A DNA stretch of 34,867 bases. Origin: Prorocentrum cordatum (taxonomy: Eukaryota > Sar > Dinophyceae > Prorocentrales > Prorocentraceae). Where the stretch lies: positions 153,303 to 188,169 of the forward strand of contig CAUYUJ010019075.1 in NCBI GenBank assembly GCA_963575745.1. Reading direction: 5' to 3'. The notes below the pieces were generated by a model that had not been told where the DNA came from, made no database searches, and saw nothing but the letters and a program-made list of their open reading frames with translations. Shown one piece after another: positions 1-11,545 of this stretch (position 1 is the first letter of the stretch; each line of letters begins with the position of its first letter). The position numbers and the translations under genes were made by a program.

Positions 1-1285
1 AAACAAAATTACCCCAGTGCGACCCTACCTAGAAATTGGAGCCCCTAGGAAAGCAGCATTAGTTGCTATGCTATGCCATGCCATGCCATGCTATGCTCCG
101 CTATGCAATGCTATGCTATGCTATGTTATGCTGCGCTATGCTATGATATGAACTGCTATGCTAAGTTATGATATGACATGCTGCACTGTGCTATGCTAAG
201 CTATGCTATGAAATGCTGCGCTATGTTATGCTATGCTATGATATGGTTGGCTATGTTATGCTATGCTATGCTATGCGAATGCAGCGCTGCGCTATGCTAA
301 GCTAAGCTAAGCTAGGGTGTCCTGCGATGCTATGCTATGCTGCGCTATGCTATGCTAGGCTGGGCTATGCTATGATATGCTGTGCTGCGCTATGCTATGC
401 TACGCTATGCTATGCTATGCTGTGTTCTGCTGTGCTAAAGCTCAGCGAAGCTAAGATGACGGTAAGCTAAGCTAATATAAAGTTGAGCTAAGATGAAGCT
501 AAGCTAAGATGAAATAAGCTAAGATGAGATAAGCGACGCTAAGCTAAGGGGACGTAACTGGGGGAACCGCGGGGCGGATACTGGGGGAACCGCCCGGGGC
601 GCTTTCCACTGCCCGGCCCCTTTAAGCCCAGAGAGTAAGAACCCTTCTAGGCAGAGCCTAGGTAGGGAATACATTACCCCAGTGCGACCCTACCTAGAAG
701 TTGGAGCCCCTAGGAAAGCAGCATTACTTGCTATGCTATGCTATGCTATGCTGCGCTATGCTATACTATGCTATGCTATGCTAAGCTGCGCTATGCTATG
801 CTATGCTTGGTTATGCTATGCTATGCTATGCGATGCTGCGCTATGCTATGCTATGCTATGATTGGCTATGCTATGCTATGGTTTGCTAATGCAGCGCTAT
901 GCTAAGCTAAGCTAAGATAAGCTAGGGGGTCCTGCTATGCTATGCTATGCTGCGCTATGCTATGCTAGACTGGGCTATGCTATGATATGCTGTGCTGAGC
1001 TATGCTATGCTACGCTATGCTATGCTGTGTTCTGCTGTGCTAAAGCTCAGCGAAACTAAGACGAGGGTAAGCTAAGCTAAGATAAACCTGTGCTAGGATG
1101 AAGCTAAGCTAAGCTAAGATGAAATAAGCTAAGCTAAGATGAGATAAGCGACGCTAAGCTAAGGGGACGTAACTGGGGGAACCGCGGGCCGGATACTGGG
1201 GGAACCGCCCGGGGCGCTTTCCACTGCCCGGCCCCTTTAAGCCCAGAGAGTAAGAACCCGTCTAGGCAGAGCCTAGGTAGGGAAA
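1..1285. repeat. Large tandem duplication containing CTATG pentanucleotide satellite
   Basis: The block from about position 8 (ATTACCCCAGTGCGACCC) is repeated from 672, and its closing segment (GAGAGTAAGAACCC...TCTAGGCAGAGCC) occurs at 631 and again at 1246. There are thus two units of about 615-664 bp. Each unit holds a degenerate (CTATG)n / (CTAAG)n array followed by a unique GC-rich tail with two copies of ACTGGGGGAACCGC. The length difference lies in the pentanucleotide part. No gene is seen here. Confidence 0.85.
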
Positions 1286-2405
1286 CATTTCCCTCAGATG
1301 GGATGGGGCGGGGGGGTCGTCATCGTCACCGCCGTCGTCGTTGTCGTCGCCGCCGTCGTCGTCGACGACGGTTTTTCTCAGATCGCAGACGTAACCTCGG
1401 AACGACGACGATGGCGGCGGGGACGACGACCTCCAGAGCTCTCCGACGACGACGGCGGCGGCGACCTCCGGAGCTCTCAGACGACGGTGCCGCCGCCGCC
1501 GCCGACGGCTGCGCCCAACCACGCCACACCCGCCACACCCGCCACACCCACAGCACCACACCACATCCACACAGGGTGGGGGGGAAGGACCCATCGTGTG
1601 GCGGGGGGGGCCCGATGCCATCAGCATGGTTCAGGCGATCGCAAACATGGATTAAGGATTAAGGGGGCGTAGATTAGCGACGGGTCCCGTTTCCATGGGA
1701 AGCCGCGGATTTCTGCCGTCGAGCGAGGCGACACCGACCGCAATTTGGGGAGGGCACCTCCCCCGATCTATGGATTTGGCGACCACGCGCCAAATCCATG
1801 GATCGCTAATCCATGTTTGCGCGCCCCCGACTGGATCAGCTTGCGAAGAAGACACGCGCGACATCGAACAGATGCACGGGGATGGACGTCCGAGCGACGG
1901 CAAGTGATCTTCTCAGGCGGTTTGGCAAGGGTTGGCGGCTGGCCGGCTTCGGGGCTCAAGAGACGGGGATCTGTGCATCTTTTTGATAGCAAACAGATGC
2001 AACGTACAGTCAACCCGCATAAAAAGGATCAGCGGCTTTCCAAGGCTACACTTGCATACTTTCTCTTCGGCCCATCCTCGGCCGCTTTCGCTGGCTGCGC
2101 CCCGCTCGCAAATTGCCAGCATGGTCTTCCATGGTCCTTGGATCCTTTTTGTGCGTCCTTATTATACGGGCTGGCTGTACGGCCCAGGGCATGCGCGGGG
2201 TGGGTCGCGGGTGGGTCGCGGGTGGGTCGTGGGTGGGTCGCGGGGCAGGTCGCGAGTGGGACAACGACAACTAACAGCAACAACGACGACAACATCATCA
2301 ACAACAACAACACCAACAATTAACATCAGCAACAATGACGACGACGACGACAATCACAGCAACAACAACAAAAACATCAGCAGCAACAACAACAACAGCA
2401 ACAGC

Positions 2406-2443
<38 letters not shown>

Positions 2444-3587
2444 CGACACCAACACCAACAACAATACCAACAACAACCAACATCTACACCAGCACCAGCA
2501 TCAACCAACACCAACATCAGCAACACCAACAAAAGCACAGGCAACAATAGCAGCACCAACAATTACAACAATCCGCACTGTGGAACCCCACTTCAGCCAC
2601 GCACCCGGGGACCGTGAGTGAGTGATCGGCCCTTTTACTCGGATACCGTACGGCCACCCTCCCAAGATGAGCCCAGAGAGAGCTCCAGTAGGCCATCCTG
2701 CCAGGTCTTGCAGGATCCTGCAGAGCCAGGGTTACGCTGACCCGGGCTTGCACGCAGGATCCTGCAGCATCTTGCGGGATCCTGCAAAGCCCGGCCGACC
2801 CGGGCTTGCATTGACCCGGGTCAGTTCGTCCCCGAGGCGGTTGGCCGTCTCCCGAGGTGGCGGCAGCGATCCCAGGAGCTGTCTTTCAGCGGCGAGTCCA
2901 GGGGGGAAGTGAGAAGGGGCGGGCCTCCTTACAAGGCTCGGAAGTCCCCTGGCCTTCCGAGACGTTTTTTGAGCTCTCCCCGAAGACACGGAGGGCCTCC
3001 CAGAAAGCCTCCTGAGAAGCCCTTGCTGGCCTCTGTGAGAAGGCCCCCTTTCTCCCTCTCCCTCCCCCCCCTCGCGCGCCGCCGAGCACGGGCACAGGCA
3101 CCGACACAGACAGACACAGACACAGACACAGACACACACACACACACACACAGACACAGACACACACACAGACACACACACACACAGACACAGACACAGA
3201 CACACACACACACACAATCACACACAACACACACAACACACACACAGACACACACACACACACACACACACTTGTGGGAACAACAACTCACATGAGAAAA
3301 AAACATCACAAGACAGCTCGCCGCTTGGGCCCCACCGCCAGCCCAAACGGTGAGCATAAATCAGGCACAGCCCCGCACGCATTCGAATGCCCACACTTCG
3401 TCTTCGTACTACTCGTATTTCTCCCCATCCTCCTTCCCATCCTGATCGTCGTCGTCGTCCTCCTCCTCGTCCTCCTCATCATCCTCGTCTTCTTTCTGCC
3501 CCAGCTACTCCTCGTCGTCCTCGTCTAAGACCTCGTCCGCGTTTCTCCTCTTCCTCCTCCTGCTCATCCTCCTTCTCCTGGCACCTA
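1286..3587. other. Gene-poor stretch with microsatellites and inverted repeats
   Basis: No convincing gene. It contains a GTC/GCC-rich simple tract (about 1315-1500), an inverted-repeat cluster (1640-1821), four copies of a GGGTCGCGGGTG-type 12-mer (about 2197-2252), an AAC/CAG-type tract (about 2270-2560), and repeats of the palindrome CAGGATCCTGCA (about 2709-2790) that recur near 4970. A (CA)n tract (about 3100-3272) and a CTCCTCGTC-type pyrimidine tract (about 3420-3580) follow. The open frames here have only simple-repeat composition. Confidence 0.7.
1640..1821. repeat. Nested inverted repeats (MITE-like remnant)
   Basis: A perfect 15-bp inverted repeat, CGCAAACATGGATTA at 1640-1654 and TAATCCATGTTTGCG at 1807-1821, encloses a second hairpin near 1766-1799 (CTATGGATTTGGCG / CGCCAAATCCATGG). 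The arrangement resembles a small non-autonomous element. No target duplication was recognised. Confidence 0.5.
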
Positions 3588-3950
3588 GGTTGCGCCATAG
3601 GCTACGCTGTAGGGTGTGCCTTCGGCGGCCGAGAAGAAACCGGTCTCCTATCGGTTGCGCCATAGGTCGCGCCCTCGGCGGCCGAGAATACAACCGTCTA
3701 TGTATAGTTGCACCATAGGTTGCGCCCTCGGCGGCCGAGAATACAACCGTCTCCTATCGGTTGCGCCATCGGTTGCGCCCTCGGCAGCAGAGAATAAAAC
3801 CGTCTCCTATCGGTTGCGCCACAGGTTGCGCCCCCTGCGGCCGAGAATAGAACCGTCTCCTATCGGTTGCGCCATAGGTTGCGCCATCGGTGGCCGAAAA
3901 TTCAACCCTGGTGGCCGAGAATCCAACCGTCTCGTAACGGGTGCAGTCAG
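3588..3950. repeat. 53-bp minisatellite, about six units
   Basis: The motif CGGCCGAGAATACAACCGTC recurs with an exact 53-bp period: the GAGAA/GAAAA core is at 3631, 3684, 3737, 3790, 3843 and 3896, with one extra short copy at 3917. Units contain GGTTGCGCCATAGGTTGCGCC. Since 53 is not a multiple of three, the open frame across it is not a protein repeat. Confidence 0.9.
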
Positions 3951-5129
3951 CGCAGTTCAGTTCACCTCGCGAGAAACAATGTCGGGCTACGCCCGAGAAC
4001 ATACATAGAAAAACACACATACATGCGCACACAACACATCACACAACACAACACAACGCACAACGCACAACACACAACACACAACATACAACGCGCAACA
4101 CGCAGCACACAGCACGCAACACACACACACACAACAAAAGCACAATACGCAACACGGATTTGATACACAACACGCAGCACACACACAAGCACACGCGCAC
4201 ACGCACACCTGTGTGTGTGTGTGTGTGGGTGTGCTTTTGCTCTGCGTCTGTGTACGCTCTTTCCGCAGACCTCTTCTCGGCACCTTCTGGCGGAGCCCTC
4301 CCCAGCATGGGTGTGTGTGTGCGTGTGTGTGTGTGTGTGGTTTTCTCTGCCGCACCGCGCGCCGCGATCGTCGGCGAGCGGCGGCCCACCAGAGAGGCCT
4401 GTCATCCGGTTGGGCGGGCGATGGCCCCTGGCGTGTGCGGCCGAGCCCCTCCCCCATACCCGGTGGCACCCCCCGGACCCCCCCCCCCCCCACACCCCGC
4501 TGCAGGCGTCCTCTCGGTCCTTGCCCTTCCTCCCCAGACCCCCTCGGGCCATGAAGAGAAGTCATGACGGGAGGTTTTCCCAGATCTTCGGCTGCTGGGC
4601 GCCCTTGCCGGGCCTCGGGACCGTCAGAAAACGACTCGGGATGAAGCCTGGTCCCAAGGACTGGGTCGAGACTTCTGGGGGTCGACGGGGGTCTGTGAAG
4701 GCCCCTTCCCCTTCCCCGACCCCTTCCCCAGAGGGTCCGCCAGAGTGAGGCATCTCTCTGCAAGATCCTGTGGACCCAGAGATCCGACGCTCCAGCAAAG
4801 ATGGGAGCGGGCGGCGTTTGACCGTTTTAGGCCTCTGGGGGCCCTCGTCGGGCCTCGGGAGCGTCAAGACACGACCGATCGGGACGAAAAACCGGCCCTG
4901 GGGAAGTGGTCCGGACCTCTGGGGCCCACGCACCGAAAGAATGGAAGCAGCTGGATGTCTGGGGCGCAGGATCCTGCAGGAGCCTGCAAGGCCTGACTGA
5001 CCTGGGCTTGCACTGGCCCGGGCCAGCGGATCCCGGATGGATCGACTTTTGAGAGCCCCCGGGTCCGCGACGGGGCCCGGAGGGCCGGAAGCATCGGAGC
5101 ACGGAGCGAGGAGACGAGAAGCGGCGTTC
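3951..5129. other. Microsatellites and dispersed repeats upstream of the CCCH gene
   Basis: A CA/AC-rich tract (about 4015-4207) is followed directly by TG-rich tracts (about 4208-4340), so the single strand could fold back. Then come two minus-strand copies of the GTCATGA dispersed repeat (4557-4681 and a diverged one at about 4806-4925). The stretch ends with a CAGGATCCTGCA segment (about 4968-5035) resembling 2709-2815. No gene is seen. Confidence 0.6.
4557..4681 (-). repeat. Dispersed repeat family A, copy 1
   Basis: The reverse complement matches the copies at 13811-13978 and 15282-15443: TCTCGACCCA..., TCATCC(C/T)(G/A)AGTCGTT, GACGGTCCCGAGGCCCGG, and a closing AAAACCTCCCGTCATGA. A diverged fifth copy is likely at about 4806-4925 (minus). 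No coding capacity. Confidence 0.7.
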
Positions 5130-5151
5130 TCCGTAGCCACTTTGGCTCCAG
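5130..5151 (+). other. Relic spliced-leader sequence in the 5' UTR of the CCCH gene
   Basis: The 22 bases TCCGTAGCCACTTTGGCTCC plus AG match the dinoflagellate spliced leader (DCCGUAGCCAUUUUGGCUCAAG, established knowledge) at 20 of 22 positions; the differences are at positions 11 and 20. The leader is normally added to mRNA by trans-splicing and is not encoded next to genes. A genomic copy 71 bp before an ATG is therefore the expected signature of a reverse-transcribed mRNA that was reinserted. Confidence 0.88.
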
Positions 5152-5222
5152 CCCTTCTGAGCGCTAGAGCACCGTCGCTGCCCCCTCGGCCTACCAGAAG
5201 CGAGACCGAGAGCAGCGCCGCG

Positions 5223-6332
5223 ATGGCCGTGTGCATGTCGGCAGACGGTGCCGAGGAGTCCGCGAACGCTTACGCCGCCTGGCTGATGGCCACTGCGGGG
5301 GAGGCCGCCCAGTGCCAGCAGTTCTGGCAGGACCACCACGCCGCCTGGGCCGGGGGCGAGGACGACGAAGGGGCCGGTTCCCCAGGCGCTGGCGGAGCCG
5401 ACGGGGGCGCCTGGCCGCCGCCGTCCCCGCCGTTTGGCGTGGACCCCAGCTCGCAGTGGCCCTTTGCGCACAGCGACCGCCGGGCGGCGGCGGCGGCGGC
5501 CGCCGCGGCCGCCGCAGCTCGCCCCAAGCGCCGCTTCTGCGTGTCCTTCCCCAACGTGGGCGCCTGCCGGAGAGGCACGGCCTGCACGTTTGCGCACACC
5601 CGCGACGAGATACAGACGCCCCTGCTGGACATCAACGAGGAGCAGCAGGAGCCCTCATCGTTGACAGACAAGTTTTTCCTTCAGCGGTACAAGACTCTCT
5701 GGTGCCCTTTCGGGGCGCAGCACGAGTGGCACAACTGCGTGTACGCGCACAACTACCAGGACGCTCGTCGACCCGTGTCGATCGGTTACGGCCCCCGGCT
5801 CTGCCCATGGTGGGGAAAGAAGGCCACGGGTTCGGAGTACTCGCAGCGCTGTCCGCTGGGGGTCCGCTGCCCGCACTCCCACGGGGCGAAGGAGCAGCTC
5901 TACCACCCCCATTTCTTCAAGACGGCCATCTGCCGCGACCTGCACGGCAAAGACTGCCCGCGGCACCCACTGTGCGCCTTCTGGCACAGCCGGGCGGAGC
6001 GCCGGAAGGCGCCGCCGGACGGCGTCGACTACTCCAAGCCGCTCCCGACCGAGGCGCTGCCCAGAGAGTGGGTGGCCGAGTTCTCCCAGCTGCCCTTCCT
6101 GCCCGACCCCCAGCGGGGCCGGCCAGAGGACGCATCTCTGAGCGACTGGGACGCCGACGCCCACTGCGCCGCCGCGTTCGCAGAGGCCCAGCTCCAGGCC
6201 CTCGAGGCCGGCCAGTTCTTCGGAGCCGCGGGCATGGAGGACGCGCCATGGAGCACCGGCTGCTGGGGACTCCCCGGGCTCCAGTCCGGGGACGACCTGC
6301 AGAACGCAGCGTGGTTCCACAATTCGATGTAG
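5223..6332 (+). CDS. CCCH-type zinc-finger protein (four fingers), retroposed copy
   Basis: The product is 369 aa and probably binds RNA, as do other CCCH proteins. Start choice: the ATG at 5223 follows the relic spliced leader by 71 bp; the frame is open back to 5037, but that part precedes the leader. Residues 1-87 are acidic, Pro/Gly-rich and low complexity; 88-99 are twelve Ala from GCG/GCC codons. Finger 1 is C106-X8-C115-X5-C121-X3-H125. Finger 2 is C161-X5-H167-X4-C172-X3-H176, the CHCH spacing of the arginine-rich region of plant tandem-zinc-finger proteins. Finger 3 is C194-X15-C210-X5-C216-X3-H220, with an unusually long first loop. Finger 4 is C237-X7-C245-X5-C251-X3-H255. Residues 256-369 are a Trp/Ala/Glu-rich tail of unknown role. 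There are no introns. Family resemblance (plant TZF/Unkempt-like) is from memory; the target RNA is unknown. Confidence 0.9.
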   Translation: MAVCMSADGAEESANAYAAWLMATAGEAAQCQQFWQDHHAAWAGGEDDEGAGSPGAGGADGGAWPPPSPPFGVDPSSQWPFAHSDRRAAAAAAAAAAAARPKRRFCVSFPNVGACRRGTACTFAHTRDEIQTPLLDINEEQQEPSSLTDKFFLQRYKTLWCPFGAQHEWHNCVYAHNYQDARRPVSIGYGPRLCPWWGKKATGSEYSQRCPLGVRCPHSHGAKEQLYHPHFFKTAICRDLHGKDCPRHPLCAFWHSRAERRKAPPDGVDYSKPLPTEALPREWVAEFSQLPFLPDPQRGRPEDASLSDWDADAHCAAAFAEAQLQALEAGQFFGAAGMEDAPWSTGCWGLPGLQSGDDLQNAAWFHNSM

Positions 6333-7356
6333 CACTTCCGTAGATGCAGCCCCCAGGTGTACATACGACGCTGCTGCCGCTGGGGAGATACCACCGGCCG
6401 CGAGTCTGGCCTGCTCGCTCGGCTGCTTACCTCTGGCCCCCCTCATCTGCGCTACTCGCCCCACGCCCGCGCTTCCCGCTCCTCTCCCGCCTATTCGTCC
6501 TCCGTTCTCCTTTCTCTCCTTCACTTGACTTCAATCTGAACCGATGTGTCCATCAAGTGTGGAGTGGCTCAAGACGCCCCCTCGACGAGGGCACTGACCT
6601 CACATCGAGGAGCCGCCCACGGCCTGCGCTTTCAATGTTGCAGTGGCGGCGCCGGACCAGTTGCATCCCAGGCTCATTAGCTGTGCGCGATGTCGCCCAC
6701 GCCGCTTGCAGCAGCCACCGGTCTTCTTGATTGACTCTGTGTCTCGATGGCCTGGTCGGAGGTCCACACGCCGGTGCTTGCGGAAGCAGAGGGCGGGCAC
6801 ATTTGAAGTGGAGCCGCTCGCCGCGCCAGCCGCTGTGGACGGGCACAGCACGTGCCCGGTGGACGGGCACCGCACCTGCCCGGTGGACAACCGCAGTGCG
6901 CGATCTCCTGGAGGCCGAGCGCCCCCTGGAAGGACAGGCCGGCGGCTCCGAGGTGGGGGCGCTCCGAGGTCTCCCCCATCCTCGCCCGGCCCGCCCTTCC
7001 ATCGGCGAAGGAGAAAGCAAGGCAAAAGGAGAGGCAGGAGGTGGAGGGAGGGAGGGGAGCCCCCCGCCGCACTGCCGCGGGAGGGCGGAGCTGCTCTGCC
7101 TCGTGCGGAGGCCTGGCACAGGTGGGGGAGTGGCCTATAATTACCAGCGGGCCTGCCGGTGTACATACGACTTCCCGGGCCAGCTTGACGCGTGGCGTCG
7201 TAGCCAAGTGGCGCTATGTTGTGAAGCCTTGACTGGATATGTACCTTGGACACGCCTAGGGCCACAAGCAACGGTATCTCCCATGCCTTTCTTGGCGAGG
7301 GCGTTGGCGAGTGCGCGCGTGAGGGTACATCGTGGAAGCGTGACCTAAAAAAATAC
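6333..7356. other. 3' flank of the CCCH gene; no further gene
   Basis: A C/T-rich stretch (about 6440-6530) fits a 3' UTR. No poly(A) relic is seen. A 24-bp tandem pair GTGGACGGGCAC(A/C)GCAC... sits at about 6835-6882. The phrase GTGTACATACGAC occurs at 6357 and again near 7160. The open frames are shadows of GC-rich sequence. Confidence 0.5.
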
Positions 7357-8400
7357 CCCAGAGAAAAACTCCACTCAGCGGATGGTCTTAGAATTAGTCT
7401 TAGGGATAATTATTGAGATCGATTATGAGATCGGCAGTGAGTTCGATAGTGGCTTCGATCGTGTAGACGATAGTAAGGTCGACCGTGAGACCGATAGTGA
7501 AGTCGGTTCAGTGGGATTGATAGTGAGATCGATCGTGAGGTCGCTCGGGCGATCTATAGTGACAGCGACTGTGAGATTGACAATGACATCGATGTGAAAG
7601 CGATCGTGAAATCGATAGAGAGGTAGGTAACGAGATCGAGAATGAGACCGATCGATAAGAAGATCGACTAGGAACCCGGGAAACTGAAACCCGGAAGCCA
7701 GCAACATCGGCAACCGAAATCGGCCCAGAACCAGCAACGGGGAACCTGGGAACCCGAAACCGGGAACCTGGGAAACGGAGAACCCGGCGGTTTAAGGACA
7801 TCGGCCTGGAACGTTCGCCAATTCTTTCAATCTCCGCTAGGACCCCTTCAGCGCAAGCATTGATTAGGGGAAAAAATTGCGCTTGAGAAAACCCCAATCA
7901 GTGGATGATCCGAAAATTAATATGATGGATCTTGAGATCGATTGTGAGATCAAAAATGAGATCGATAGTGGAATCGAAAGTGAGGACGAGGTCGATCGTG
8001 AGACCGAGAGTGTAATCGATTCAATGAGGTCGATAGTGAGATCGATCGCGAGATCGATCATCCTATCTCTAGTGAGATCGATAGGGAGATCGATTGTGAG
8101 ATCCATGGTGAGGTCGATAGAGAAGTGGGTAATGAGATCGATGGTGAGAACGATCGATAAGAAGATCGACCAGGAACCCGGGAACCCAGGAACCTCGCCG
8201 CCCTCCGAAATCGGCCCGGGAACCCGGGATCTCGAACCCAGAACCGGGAACCCGGGAACCCAGCCAGCAACCAAAATCGGCGGGAAAGTTTCGCCAAATC
8301 CTTCAACATCCGCGAGGACCCCTTCAGTGCAAGCACTGATGGGGGAAAACGAGAAGCGGCATTCGAGGAATCATACCAGAGAAAAACCCCAATCAGTTGA
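7357..8400. repeat. Two tandem ~510-bp units rich in GAGATCGATAGT 12-mers
   Basis: Each unit starts with GAGAAAA(C/A)(C/T)CC..CAATCAG..GATG (7357; 7885; a third start at about 8378). It continues with a long array of GTGAGATCGATA/GATCGATCGTGAG 10-12-mers, then an AACCCGGGAACC-rich block. It ends with GGACCCCTTCAG(C/T)GCAAGCA(T/C)TGAT. A third, dispersed copy is at 11793-12215. The array is dense in the palindromes ATCGAT, CGATCG and GATC. It is non-coding. Confidence 0.8.
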
Positions 8401-9173
8401 TAGTTTGAGAATTGTTCACCCGCCGCGTATCCCCACCAGCCCGGCCGCTGGTTCACTCAGGAGTAGTTCAGCCTTCTTGATCGACCATGTGTGTTCCCAC
8501 TGTCGGTCTGCAGCCAAGCACGTTGGACTGTTTATGTAGCCCCGCGCTTCGCCACTTCTGTGGCGCGCCGACCTCTGGCGCCTGGATGCGACACGTTCCA
8601 ATTCACTCATCCTGGTGGTCTCGTCCCTTGGGTGCCCGCACGCCTGCACAGCTTCCTGGCAGCCCCAGCAGCTCTCGCAGCCTCCGCCCTCGGCGCAGCC
8701 TCCGCCCTGCGGTAGCAGCCTCTGCCCTCGGCGCAGCCCAGCTTCCCCCGGCAGTAGGTTTAGCTGTTGCCTGCGCGCGCTGGGCAATTACTTCTGCTCG
8801 TAGCCCGAGCCGACCTGTGACGCCGCCGGCGCCTTCGCCTGCGGTTGACACAAAAAAGACCCACCAGCCAATCCCAAAACAGCACATTTTGCAACACACA
8901 CACACACACACCGGCGGTCGTGATTTTCGGGCGTGTCTCCTCCTGCTCCCGCATATCTCCGCCTCTTCCGCCCACCTCCTACCTACTTTCTGCTATACAT
9001 TCTTGTGTGGGCAGTGGGGGGAGTACGAGGCGGAGCTGGAGGAAGAGAAGGCGGTGTGCGGAGAGATGAGGATAGCGACGACGAGGGACGCACCCGGCGG
9101 CGACGACGATGACGACGGCGAAGACGACGACGACGTCGACGACGACGTCGACGACGACGGCGAAGACGACGAG

Positions 9174-9224
<51 letters not shown>

Positions 9225-11210
9225 GACAACGACGACGAAGGGGTTTGCCGCTCCTGGCGGCTATGTTGCAGGTCTCTGGGCCCTTTTGGGGTCCTCCTGG
9301 TGCCTCTTGGGGCACCCTCGGGGCTCTTTTTGGGGTCTTTGAGGCCACGGCTCGAAAAGGACCGCGGCGCCCCCCCCTTCGGAACCCGAGAAGTCGCCTC
9401 TTGGGGCCCCCTTTGGTCCGCTCTTGGGGGCTCTCTTTGGCGCTCTTGGGCACGTCTCCGGCCTCTCTGGGGCCTGTCTTGGGGCTCTCGGGCCATCTTG
9501 AAGCCTCAAGAGCCCAGTGAAGCCGAAGGGGCGAGAAGGCAAAACACAGTAATGTTCCTTAGGTTTTCGGGGAATGTTGGCCTCTCGGGGGCATCCTTGG
9601 GAGGCTCCGTGGCCACTTGGGACCGCCTTGGGGCGGTCTTGGAGCCTCGTGGAGGCTTGTTAGGAGCTATCTTGAGTCATCGAGGGTTTTCTTGAGCGAC
9701 CTTGGAGGTCATCTTGAGCTTTCTTGGGCTGTTTTGGCGCCATCTTAGGCCAAAACAGACGCTCCAACCACCCTTGCCCCGCCCCCTTCCAGGCCCAGGG
9801 GGAGGGGGTAGGGGGAGGGGTCAAGTTGGCCAGCTCGAACGATCCAGAGGGCTCCGTCCACTCCCACCCGCCCTCCCGCAACATAAGAAGCAAGTGCGTC
9901 GCGTCCGACGCCTGTCGCTCATCTTATATCGCGGGCGGCTAGACGTTCAGCGCGCGACATGGGCCGCGTCCTCTTCCTGCCGCGCATTGAGCAACGTCGA
10001 CGAGAAACAAGACCGCGCGCGATGTACGCCACGCCCAGCTCCGGCCTCTCATGTTGCATCGTCGGCGGCAACATGTCCAGCGCGCGAAGTGCTCCGCGTC
10101 TCATTCCAACCACGCGCGTTGCACCGCTAATCGTTTCGCTCCTGCCGCGCATGGAGGTGGGGGAGGAGGATGAAGAGGAGGAGGAGGAGGAGGAGGAGGG
10201 GATGGAGAGAGGGAGGGAGGGAGAAACTGAAGAGGAACATGATAATGCCTCTTGGGAGTTCGCGGGGCGTCCTGGGAGCTTTCTGGTATACGCCAGAGGG
10301 CCTGTTGGATATATCTTCCGGGTTGGAACATTGTCAACACAAGTAGGTGCGAACCTCCAAATCCTTCAAACACCAAATGAAATAAATATTTGTGCTGCCC
10401 CCCAGGACTTCCCAGACGCCTTTTTTCGACCTCTTGGGGGTCTCCTGAGGCACTTGTTTGAACCGCGCATGCTCGAGGCATTCTGACTTGCCGCCCGCCC
10501 AGCTCCTCAACCCGACGGGCCGCAGCGTCGACGACAAGAAAGCCCATGTTGACGAGCAGGCGTCCCCGCGCGATGCGCGCAGCGTCCCATTCACGCTACG
10601 CGGTTCGCAGCGCCGACGAGGAGAAAGTACATTCGCAAAGCAATACGTCGACGCTGTTGCGTTTTTAACACGACTGTCTTTATACGTGTATATATATATA
10701 TATATATATAAATAGGTATGGCGCGACCACCCGCTTAGGGCCTCCCAAGCGACGCCCATTCCGTACCATTCCTGCTACACTTTTCGCATTTCGACGACAC
10801 GCTGGCGAGAAACAAATTGAGTTTGCATTTTGTTGACAATTCGGACGGCGGGGCTTCCATCGGCCGGCTAGGTGGGGATGTGGGGGTGTGTAATCATACG
10901 AAGTAAGGATGAAACCCTCCCCGAAGGTGAAGAGGGGGTTGGAACAGAACGGGCTCTCTGAACCACCTCCGCCCAGAGGGCTGGTGGGATTAACCTCGTG
11001 CCCGTGAGAATAAACACTAGGGGATAATAAAGTTCGGGGTTCAGGGAGAGATAATAAAAGTAGCCCAGCAGACCTCAGCATAATCTCGAAGTAAGAGATG
11101 ATCAAGAGGAGACCAAGCCGAGCACGTTTTGAGACATCCTTGGCGTTTAGTTTTCATAGAAATATCCTCAACAATGGCTTATATCTCATGAAAATTCTCA
11201 TTTTTTTGTA
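8401..11210. other. Repeat-rich gene-free stretch
   Basis: Contains a short (CA)n tract at about 8892-8912, a nearly pure GAC tract (about 9080-9240), CTTGGGG-rich low-complexity sequence (about 9255-9740), a GGA tract (about 10157-10230) and a (TA)n tract (about 10688-10712). The phrase CGTCGACGAGAAA recurs around 9992 and in altered form near 10610 and 10790. Base composition becomes AT-richer after about 10,680. No gene is supported. Confidence 0.6.
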
Positions 11211-11545
11211 AGTGCTCGCGTAGGGTAGCTCAGGTGCCTCAGTTTCCATGGATAATCAACCCCAGAGATAAACAAGTTCAGGCGAGCGTGGGGACAGAGA
11301 GAAATATAAAAGAAGAAGAGGATAATAAGAAGAGGACGAAGAAAGGAAACATCCAAAGTTCCAAATCTATCAATTTTAATTTACAAGCGCTTTATGAGAA
11401 TTGTTTATTTAAGTGCTCGTGTAGGGTAGATCATGTGCTTCATTTCCCATGGATAATCAACCCCAGGGATAAAACAGTTCAGGCGAGCGTGAGGACAGAT
11501 AGAAGTATAAAAGAAGAAAAGGAAAGTATAATAATAATAAGAACA
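11211..11545 (+). repeat. 201-bp direct repeat, two copies
   Basis: AGTGCTCGCGTAGGGTAG at 11211 and AGTGCTCGTGTAGGGTAG at 11412 begin two ~125-bp copies that share CCATGGATAATCAACCCCAG, CAGGCGAGCGTG and a following AAGAAGA-rich segment. The period is a multiple of three, so one frame is open through both copies (11234-11626) and reads FPWIINPRDK twice. No start context, codon bias or known domain supports coding, so it is annotated as a repeat. Confidence 0.7.

Noticed and set aside
3090-4390. Cys/Val/Thr/His-rich frames over CA/GT tracts
   Set aside because: Dinucleotide microsatellite artefacts.
9070-9240. Asp-rich protein frame on the plus strand
   Set aside because: It is a direct translation of a GAC microsatellite with no complex sequence that looks coding on either side.
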